A DNA stretch of 64,000 bases from assembly GCA_019114265.1 (NCBI GenBank), contig DXFV01000004.1, forward strand, positions 1-64,000, read 5' to 3'. The notes under the pieces are model-generated. The model was not told the origin of the DNA. It ran no database searches and saw nothing but the letters and a program-made list of their open reading frames with translations. Made by a program: the position numbers and the translations under genes. Shown piece by piece: positions 58,200 through 64,000 of the stretch (position 1 is the first letter of the stretch; each line of letters starts with the position of its first letter). This DNA is from Anaerofilum faecale (GTDB taxonomy: Bacteria; Bacillota; Clostridia; Oscillospirales; Ruminococcaceae).

Positions 58200-59168
58200 A
58201 TGGAACAGGGTGATGCACGTCTGTATGCGCTGCGGCAGAAAGTGGAGCGCAAGGCACAGCTGGACCAGATGCTGGCACAGCTGGACACGCAGTTCCGTCA
58301 GCTGCGCGGTGAGGTGGACCAGCTGCGGAAAAAGCAGGCCGACGAACAGGATGATGTGAAACGGCTGGAAGGGCGCATCCCCTCCGCGATGCTGTATCAC
58401 GTGCTGGGAAAACACGAACAGCAGCTGGAAAAGGAACGTGCCGAAGCGCTCGAGGCCGACCGGGACTGCACCGCCGCTGCACAAAAGCTGGCGGCACTGA
58501 AAAGTGTGATGGACTGCCGTGCAAACGAACGCGCACAGCTGGATGGCTGCGAGGAGGAGTATTTCCGAGCATTGGACAAAAAGGCGGCTGCGCTGCTTGC
58601 CGCCGGCGGTGGACTGGCCGGTGCGGTGGAGCGGATCGAACAGCGGATGTCCGCGGTGCAGCAGCGGCATATTCTGCTGCTGCAGGCACTGGATATCGGG
58701 CGGGATATCGTGGAAAATCTGGACAAGGCACTTGCTTTTATCAACAAATCCTACATGCCGGTTCCCTTTCTGCTCTGTTCCGACCAATTCGATCTGTCCG
58801 AACATGCTCTGCTGGACAAGGCACAGCTGCGGGTGGACGATGTGAACGTACAGCTCATGCGTCTGCAGCAGCTGCTGCAAATAGCGCCGCCGGACCGGAT
58901 GGAGGCGACAGTGGATCTGCAGCCTGTCATCCGGGTGACAGTGGATGGATTTCTGCGCACAGCGGACAGATGCCTGGATGGGTTCTGTGACGCCATCGTT
59001 CACGGGCACACCGAAAAGGCAGAAAAGCAGGTCAAGCAGCTGAAGCGGGATGTGGAATATGTGGTGCGGCGGCTGGACGAATCCGCCCGGCTGGCCGCGC
59101 AGCAGCTGCACGCGCTGGAAAAACAGTGGGCACAGCTGCTGTGCGATGCCCCGCCGTTGGATGTATAA
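58200..59168 (+). CDS. Coiled-coil protein of unknown function
   Basis: 322 residues from the ATG at 58200 (GGGGAGGTG). Almost wholly helical: N-terminal coiled coil (about 8-120, rich in Gln/Leu/Lys), a short glycine break AAGGGLAGA around 150, a second helical region, a central PVPFLLCSDQFDL segment, and a C-terminal coiled coil. No membrane segment, no recognised domain. Possibly related to toxic-anion-resistance/TelA-like or tethering proteins, but nothing specific supports that. A possible small ORF follows. Confidence 0.75.
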   Translation: MEQGDARLYALRQKVERKAQLDQMLAQLDTQFRQLRGEVDQLRKKQADEQDDVKRLEGRIPSAMLYHVLGKHEQQLEKERAEALEADRDCTAAAQKLAALKSVMDCRANERAQLDGCEEEYFRALDKKAAALLAAGGGLAGAVERIEQRMSAVQQRHILLLQALDIGRDIVENLDKALAFINKSYMPVPFLLCSDQFDLSEHALLDKAQLRVDDVNVQLMRLQQLLQIAPPDRMEATVDLQPVIRVTVDGFLRTADRCLDGFCDAIVHGHTEKAEKQVKQLKRDVEYVVRRLDESARLAAQQLHALEKQWAQLLCDAPPLDV

Positions 59169-59197
59169 CCCTTTGCAGGGAGGGAATCGATCCGGAT

Positions 59198-59296
59198 ATG
59201 TTCCATCTTCCCTATGACTCCATAGATAGCGTGCATCCCACCGTCAGCGGCATGCACACGCTGGCTTCGCTGATGCTTCAAGCGATGCAAACATAA
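59198..59296 (+). CDS. Possible 32-residue small ORF
   Basis: ATG at 59198 with GGGAGGGAA some 14 bases upstream, coding MFHLPYDSIDSVHPTVSGMH and a short amphipathic end, stop immediately before the terminator. Could be a small protein downstream of the coiled-coil gene. Spacing is long, so it is weak. Confidence 0.3.
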   Translation: MFHLPYDSIDSVHPTVSGMHTLASLMLQAMQT

Positions 59297-59336
59297 AAAA
59301 CGGCGCCCTTCGCCTGCAGCGAAGAGCGCCGTTTTT
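59295..59336. terminator. Bidirectional terminator
   Basis: AAACGGCGC and GCGCCGTTT with inner TTCGC/GCGAA pairing; A-run before and T-run after. Ends both the plus-strand coiled-coil unit and the convergent HD-domain gene. Confidence 0.9.
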
Positions 59337-59926
59337 CACAGCTTAATCTCGAACAGTTCATAGATTGACCGGCCGATTTTTTGGGAAAACTCCTCCTTCA
59401 GTGCAAGAAAGGCTTTCCACTTCTCAACGCTGTACGCATTGATGCCGTTTCGGATCGCCACGTCAATCAGCCGTTTTTCTATCGGACAGACTCCGTCCGG
59501 ATATGCCAGCGCATCCGCCAGCTGGATGAGGCGGTCATATTCCGTATAGACAGCCGACTGCAGATATTCCGCGATTCGTTCTGTCTCCTCGGGAGTACAG
59601 TCGTTTTTTCCGTTATAGCTGCCGATCTGCCGGATGGGAAAAGAATGGGTGAGACAGATTTTTGCCGGCAGCTCGTATCCCTTTTCGGACAGCCAGCAAT
59701 ACCCGTCCCAGATATGCCGCATACCGGTCACTCCATAACGTCTGCCGATATCATGCAGCAATCCCAGCACATAGGCGGTCTGCGCGTCCAGAGAGGGAAT
59801 CTCCTGTGCAATCCTGCCCGCACAAAGAGCCGCCAGTTTGGAATGCTGCTCCCACGGTCCCGGATTGCGGGATACCGCCTCCCGCAGCATCGCCTGCGCC
59901 TGTTCGACAGTGGGCATTTTCTCCAC
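59336..59926 (-). CDS. HD-domain protein (HDIG-type phosphohydrolase-like)
   Basis: 196 residues from a GTG at 59926, nine bases after AGGAGG; an ATG three codons on is too far. HD superfamily residues: QHSKLAALCAGRIA (first His), YVLGLLHDIGRRYG (HD pair), GMRHIWDGYCW and AKICLTHSF, then DRLIQLADALAYPDG with the last Asp. The fold hydrolyses phosphate esters or nucleotides; the substrate is unknown. Confidence 0.85.
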   Translation of the reverse strand: MEKMPTVEQAQAMLREAVSRNPGPWEQHSKLAALCAGRIAQEIPSLDAQTAYVLGLLHDIGRRYGVTGMRHIWDGYCWLSEKGYELPAKICLTHSFPIRQIGSYNGKNDCTPEETERIAEYLQSAVYTEYDRLIQLADALAYPDGVCPIEKRLIDVAIRNGINAYSVEKWKAFLALKEEFSQKIGRSIYELFEIKL

Positions 59927-59956
59927 CCGTATCTCCCTCCTTTTCCTCTTTCCTGC

Positions 59957-59990
59957 AAAAAAATCCCCGCAGCACAAAAGCCGCGAGGAT
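59957..59990 (-). terminator. Intrinsic terminator of prfB
   Basis: On the minus strand ATCCTCGC pairs with GCGGGGAT (one wobble), then TTTTTTT, 22 bases after the prfB stop. Confidence 0.85.
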
Positions 59991-60011
59991 TTTCCGTTTG
60001 AAACGCTGCGC

Positions 60012-61133
60012 TTATACGTCCTGCAGCTCGCCGCGGCTGGCCGCCTTGAGGTAGGCGTTGATGAAGCCGTCCAGGTCGCCGTCCATCACGGCCTGCACGT
60101 TGCCGTTTTCAAAGCCGGTGCGGTGATCCTTCACCAGCGTGTAGGGCATAAAGACATAGCTGCGGATCTGGTGGCCCCAGGCGATCTCTTTCTGCACGCC
60201 CTTGATGTCGCTGATCTTGTCCAGATGCTCCTGCTCCTTGATCTGGTAGAGCTTGGAAGCCAGCATCTTCATCGCGGTGTCGCGGTTCTGGAACTGGCTG
60301 CGCTCGGTCTGGCAGGAGACCACGATGCCGGTGGGCTTGTGGATCAGGCGCACGGCCGAGGAGGTCTTGTTGATGTGCTGGCCGCCCGCGCCGGAGGAGC
60401 GGAACACCTGCATCTCCACATCCTCGGGACGGATGTCCACCTGGATGCTGTCGTCCATCTCGGGCATCACTTCCAGCGAGGCAAAGCTGGTCTGGCGGCG
60501 GCCGGAGGCGTCGAAAGGGGACACACGCACCAGGCGGTGCACGCCGTTCTCGCTGCGCAGCATGCCGTAGGCGTTGGCGCCCTCCACCAGGATGCTGGCG
60601 CTCTTCAGGCCGGCCTCGTCGCCGTCCAGGTAGTCCAGCGTCTGCACCTTATAGCCGTGGGCAGTGCCCCAGCGGGTGTACATGCGGAACAGCATCTCGG
60701 CCCAGTCCTGCGCCTCGGTGCCGCCGGCGCCGGCGTGGAAGGTGAGGATGGCGTTGTTTTTGTCGTATTCCCCGCTCAGCAGCGTGATCAGGCGCAGCTC
60801 CTCCACCGAGGTGGCGGCGGCGTCCACCGCTTCCTGCGCTTCCTGCGCCAGGTCTTCGTCGGGGGCTTCTTCACACATTTCGATCAGCGTCTCGGCGTCC
60901 TCCATCTGGGTCTGCAGACGGGCGTAGCGCTCCAGCCGGTCGCGCAGGGTGCTCATCTCGGCGAACACCTTCTGGCTCTTTTCCTGATCGTCGTAAAAAC
61001 CGGGCTGGCTGCTCTGGTGCTCCAGCTCCTCCAGCCGTTTCTGGCTGGGCTCGATGGCCAGCGCATCGCCCAGGTCCTTGGCCTCGGGGACCAGTTCGTT
61101 CAGCTTGCGTTTGACTTCGTCCAGAATGACCAT
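60012..61133 (-). CDS. prfB: Peptide chain release factor 2
   Basis: 373 residues in one uninterrupted frame from the ATG at 61133. RF2 motifs: anticodon-like tripeptide SPF in RLVRVSPFDASGRRQTSF, catalytic GGQ in SSGAGGQHINKTSSAVRL, and the domain 1 segment SSQPGFYDDQEKSQKVF. Recognises UGA and UAA. The region that carries the programmed +1 frameshift in many bacteria (about codon 25) reads straight through here. Confidence 0.96.
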   Translation of the reverse strand: MVILDEVKRKLNELVPEAKDLGDALAIEPSQKRLEELEHQSSQPGFYDDQEKSQKVFAEMSTLRDRLERYARLQTQMEDAETLIEMCEEAPDEDLAQEAQEAVDAAATSVEELRLITLLSGEYDKNNAILTFHAGAGGTEAQDWAEMLFRMYTRWGTAHGYKVQTLDYLDGDEAGLKSASILVEGANAYGMLRSENGVHRLVRVSPFDASGRRQTSFASLEVMPEMDDSIQVDIRPEDVEMQVFRSSGAGGQHINKTSSAVRLIHKPTGIVVSCQTERSQFQNRDTAMKMLASKLYQIKEQEHLDKISDIKGVQKEIAWGHQIRSYVFMPYTLVKDHRTGFENGNVQAVMDGDLDGFINAYLKAASRGELQDV

Positions 61134-61364
61134 ACCTGTATCCTTTCCTCTGTTCAGAATATTCCAATGTTTTATTATACGGCACGCCGGGCCGCTTGTA
61201 AAGCGCCCGCAAGTTTTTTTGCGCATTTTGTGTGCAGGATATGGATTTTTGCGTTCTGCCTTTGCAAATTTGGTAAAAGTCTTTACTTTTTGGTTCGGTT
61301 TGCGTTAGAATGAATTTGGATATTACCGTTTTATACCACAATCATCCATATTCGGAGGAAATGA

Positions 61365-62336
61365 ATGAACAACTACCAAGGGTGCAAATGCCCTGTTTGC
61401 CAACAGCCGTTCACCGAGCAGGACGACGTGGTGGTGTGCCCCGAGTGCGGCGCGCCCCACCATCGGGAATGCTGGGCCAAAAACGGAGGCTGCGGCCTGG
61501 CGCAATACCACGGCCCTGGCTTTGAATACCGCCGCGAGGAGGAAGGCCCCCGCCCCATCCGCAACGGGCGCCCGGCCACCGGGGAGGAGAAGTCCTGCCC
61601 GTCCTGTGGGGCGAAAAATCCATCCGCCAACCTGTTCTGCGAAAACTGCGGCACTCCGCTGGCCGGTCCCGCCGGGGCGCGGCCCGGAACGGGCGCCGGG
61701 CCCGGCATGAACGGCATGCCTTCCGGCCCGTTCACCCCCGGCGGCGTGCCCGATGCGTTCTCGCTGTCCGGCGTGTCGCCTGAGCAGACCTTCGACGACA
61801 TCCCCGCCCGCGACTGGGCCACCTACCTGGGCCGCAGCGCCCCCTTCTACCTGCTGGCCTTCTCCCGCATGGAGCGAACGAAACTCAAGCTCTCCTTCTC
61901 CTTCAGCGGGTTCCTGTTCGCCCCCGTCTACCTTTTATACCGCCGCAGCTGGGGCTGGGGCATCCTGGCCGCGCTGGCGTCGCTGCTGATCTCCCTGCCG
62001 GGCACGCTGCTGCTCGTGCTGTGGTCCAACGACCCTTCCGCCCAGCCCGCCTCCTACCTGATGTTCGCACAGGCGGCGTCGGTGTACCTGACACTGGCCT
62101 TCCGGATCCTGTTCACCCTCTTCTCCATCCGCATGATCCGCAGCTCTGCGGCCCGCCGCATCCAAAGGCTGCGCCGCGAAAACCCGTCCGACGCCGATTT
62201 TCAGGCGGCGCTGGCCGCCCATGCCGGTCCCAGCTGGGTGGGCGTGGCGCTGTATGTCGCTGTGGTCACCGCCGTCTCTGTCGTTCTGATGCAGTTTGCG
62301 GGGCCTGAGCTGGCCACCGTCCTGTTCGGCGGCTGA
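61365..62336 (+). CDS. Prokaryotic RING-finger/zinc-ribbon membrane protein (DUF2628-like)
   Basis: 323 residues. N-terminal Prok-RING domain: CPVCQQPFTEQDDVVVCPEC, then APHHRECW and GGCG. A second zinc ribbon CPSCGAKNPSANLFCENCG lies at about 77-95. Gly/Pro-rich linker, then a C-terminal membrane domain with about four helices (LKLSFSFSGFLFAPVYLLYRRSWGWG is DUF2628-like). Function unknown. Leads into galT 80 bases later. Confidence 0.82.
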   Translation: MNNYQGCKCPVCQQPFTEQDDVVVCPECGAPHHRECWAKNGGCGLAQYHGPGFEYRREEEGPRPIRNGRPATGEEKSCPSCGAKNPSANLFCENCGTPLAGPAGARPGTGAGPGMNGMPSGPFTPGGVPDAFSLSGVSPEQTFDDIPARDWATYLGRSAPFYLLAFSRMERTKLKLSFSFSGFLFAPVYLLYRRSWGWGILAALASLLISLPGTLLLVLWSNDPSAQPASYLMFAQAASVYLTLAFRILFTLFSIRMIRSSAARRIQRLRRENPSDADFQAALAAHAGPSWVGVALYVAVVTAVSVVLMQFAGPELATVLFGG

Positions 62337-62415
62337 CCGCCCGTCCGTTTGTCTTTGCGCGCGTTTCGGGGCTGCCCGGCGCGTCTTGGAAATACCAACC
62401 TGGAGGAATCTGTAT

Positions 62416-63954
62416 ATGTCTACCGCCGCTTATGAGATCGAACGCCTTCTGCAGTTTGGCCAAAAAAAGGGCATGATCGCCGATCTGGACGTGATCGTGG
62501 CCCGCAACCAGCTGCTGGACATCTTCCATCTGGACGCCCCCTACGAGGGCGAAGTGCCCGATGAGGATTTTGAGTATCCCACCGAGCTGCTGGAAAACCT
62601 GCTGGATCTGGCCGCCGAGCAGGGCCTGTTCGACAACGAGGTGAACAACTTCCGCGTGAACTTCGAGGCCCGCATCATGGGCGCCATGATGCCCCGCGCC
62701 GGCGAGGTGGCCCGCACCTTTGCGCAGCTGCGCGAGGAGAAGGGCGTGAAGGCCGCCACCGATTACTTCTATAAGCTGTGCATCGATTCCAACTACATCC
62801 GCACCGCCCAGATCGCCAAGAACATCAAGTGGAACACCGCCACCCCCTACGGCGACCTGGAGATCACCATCAACCTCACCAAGCCCGAGAAGGACCCCAA
62901 GACCATCGCGCTGGAGAAGCTGCAGCCCCAGGCCGGCTATCCCAAGTGCATGCTGTGCCCGGAGAACATCGGCTATGCCGGACGCATCAACTTCCCCGCC
63001 CGGCAGACCCACCGCATCGTTCCGCTGGACATGTGCGGCGAGCGCTGGTACCTGCAGTACAGCCCGTATGTCTACTACAATGAGCACTGCATCGTCTTCT
63101 GCGAGCAGCACAAGCCGATGGAGATGGACCGCCACACCCTGGAGCTGATCTTCAGCTTTGTCAAGCAGTTCCCCCACTATACCTGCGGTTCCAACGCCAA
63201 CCTGCCCATCGTGGGCGGCTCCATCCTGAGCCACAGCCACTTCCAGGGCGGCAACTACACCTTCCCCATGCAGCGCGCCGGCTATGCCGTGGAGCTGCGC
63301 CATCCCCGGTTCCCGGCCGTCAAGATGGGCATCCTGAACTGGCCGGTATCCGCCGTGCGCCTGGAGAGCGAGGACGCCGACCAGCTGCTGGAGGTGGGCG
63401 TGGCCATCATGGATGCCTGGCGCACCTGGAGCGATGAGAGCGTGGACATCCGCGCCTTCACCGGCGACACCCCCCACAACACCATCACCCCCATCCTGCA
63501 CTACGAGGAAGGCCGCGGCTACATCCTGGACATCGCCCCCCGCAACAACCGCACCAGCGAGGAATACCCCGACGGCATCTTCCACCCGCACAAGGAGCTG
63601 CACAACATCAAAAAGGAGAACATCGGCCTGATCGAGGTGATGGGTCTGGCGATCCTGCCCGCCCGCCTGAAGGACCAGAGCGCCGCCATCTGCGACATCC
63701 TCACCGGCAAGGCCCCCGCCGACACCGCCCGCACCGAGGGCAGCCCGCTGGCCGTGCACGCCGACTGGATCGACGAGCTGGTGGCCGCACACGGCACCGG
63801 TATGCAGCCCGACGAGGCGATGGCCGCCGTGCGCGAGAGCATCGGCCTGAAGTTCAGCAAGGTGCTGGAGAACGCCGGCGTCTTTAAGATGACCGACGAG
63901 GGCAAGGCCGCCTTTGTGCGCTTCCTTGCCAGCATCGGCTGCGAGACCGTGTGA
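62416..63954 (+). CDS. galT: Galactose-1-phosphate uridylyltransferase, class II
   Basis: 512 residues from the ATG at 62416 (GGAGGAAT), the length of the Gram-positive class II enzyme. Visible: PYVYYNEHCIVFCEQHKPM, the active-site region GGSILSHSHFQGGNYTFPM with the catalytic HxHxQ-like His pair, and CMLCPENIGYAGR. Converts galactose 1-phosphate and UDP-glucose to UDP-galactose and glucose 1-phosphate (Leloir pathway). Complements mglBAC and the GH43 galactanase elsewhere in the window; galK and galE are not in view. Confidence 0.95.
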   Translation: MSTAAYEIERLLQFGQKKGMIADLDVIVARNQLLDIFHLDAPYEGEVPDEDFEYPTELLENLLDLAAEQGLFDNEVNNFRVNFEARIMGAMMPRAGEVARTFAQLREEKGVKAATDYFYKLCIDSNYIRTAQIAKNIKWNTATPYGDLEITINLTKPEKDPKTIALEKLQPQAGYPKCMLCPENIGYAGRINFPARQTHRIVPLDMCGERWYLQYSPYVYYNEHCIVFCEQHKPMEMDRHTLELIFSFVKQFPHYTCGSNANLPIVGGSILSHSHFQGGNYTFPMQRAGYAVELRHPRFPAVKMGILNWPVSAVRLESEDADQLLEVGVAIMDAWRTWSDESVDIRAFTGDTPHNTITPILHYEEGRGYILDIAPRNNRTSEEYPDGIFHPHKELHNIKKENIGLIEVMGLAILPARLKDQSAAICDILTGKAPADTARTEGSPLAVHADWIDELVAAHGTGMQPDEAMAAVRESIGLKFSKVLENAGVFKMTDEGKAAFVRFLASIGCETV

Positions 63955-63982
63955 TCTCTGCCACAAAATTCTCGTTTTGGTA

Positions 63983-63988
63983 TTGACA
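63983..63988 (+). promoter_or_regulatory. -35-like TTGACA at the window end
   Basis: TTGACA 30 bases after the galT stop; the -10 would fall just outside the window. Probably the promoter of a following gene. Confidence 0.3.
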
Positions 63989-64000
63989 CAGGACAACCTG

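Overview
The window is a GC-rich chromosomal segment of an anaerobic Gram-positive bacterium, most likely a clostridial gut commensal of the Oscillospiraceae/Ruminococcaceae type. The evidence is a Firmicutes-style dnaX-YbaB-recR block with the SRP RNA just upstream, tmRNA next to smpB, an LPxTG-anchored glycosidase, YesM/YesN-type sugar signalling, a Spo0A-like regulator and class II GalT. The genus cannot be fixed from the sequence alone. The high GC content gives very long antisense shadow ORFs, which were left out.

Layout. 0-2 kb: pyrH-frr-uppS (minus; uppS cut by the window edge). 1.8-3.8 kb: an operon of a small protein, a Spo0A-like response regulator and a soluble histidine kinase. 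4-10 kb: a TVP38/DedA-like membrane protein, a YtvI-like permease, a TSCPD protein, a PHP phosphoesterase, a small coiled-coil membrane protein and an aconitase-family hydratase. 10.4-11.2 kb: tRNA-Gly(CCC) followed by an AT-richer island of small unknown ORFs. 11.4-21 kb: a sugar-sensing operon (YesN regulator, YesM kinase, two periplasmic-binding-type proteins) beside the mglBAC galactose importer. 21.6-22.4 kb: a PadR regulator with a small membrane partner. 22.9-26.6 kb: a giant cell-wall-anchored GH43 (exo-beta-1,3-galactanase-like) protein flanked on both sides by inverted pairs of a dispersed palindromic repeat. 27.2-31.1 kb: ssrA, smpB, recR, ebfC, dnaX and the SRP RNA. 31-42 kb: Ogg glycosylase, PduL, uracil-DNA glycosylase, a CocE-type hydrolase, a nuclease-helicase fusion, an ArsC/Spx-like protein, a MATE exporter with a hairpin leader, a BaiN-like flavoprotein and a small HTH module. 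42-45.6 kb: glutamate dehydrogenase and small membrane proteins. 45.7-49.9 kb: a BceRS/AB-like two-component system and ABC exporter. 50-53.8 kb: a SbcD/SbcC-like (YhaO/YhaN) pair. 53.8-58.1 kb: a heterodimeric ABC transporter operon with YgbA-NO and DUF454 proteins behind two GTTAGC palindromes. 58-64 kb: a coiled-coil unknown, an HD-domain protein, prfB, a RING/zinc-ribbon membrane protein and galT.

How the genes work together. The clearest theme is galactose/galactan use. An exported GH43 would release galactose from beta-1,3-galactan, MglBAC imports it, GalT feeds the Leloir pathway, and the YesMN system with its own binding proteins probably senses the sugar. Other themes are translation quality control and DNA-maintenance housekeeping, envelope-stress or antimicrobial defence (Bce-like, MATE), and a probably metal-regulated ABC operon. 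No CRISPR array, prophage or intact insertion sequence was seen.
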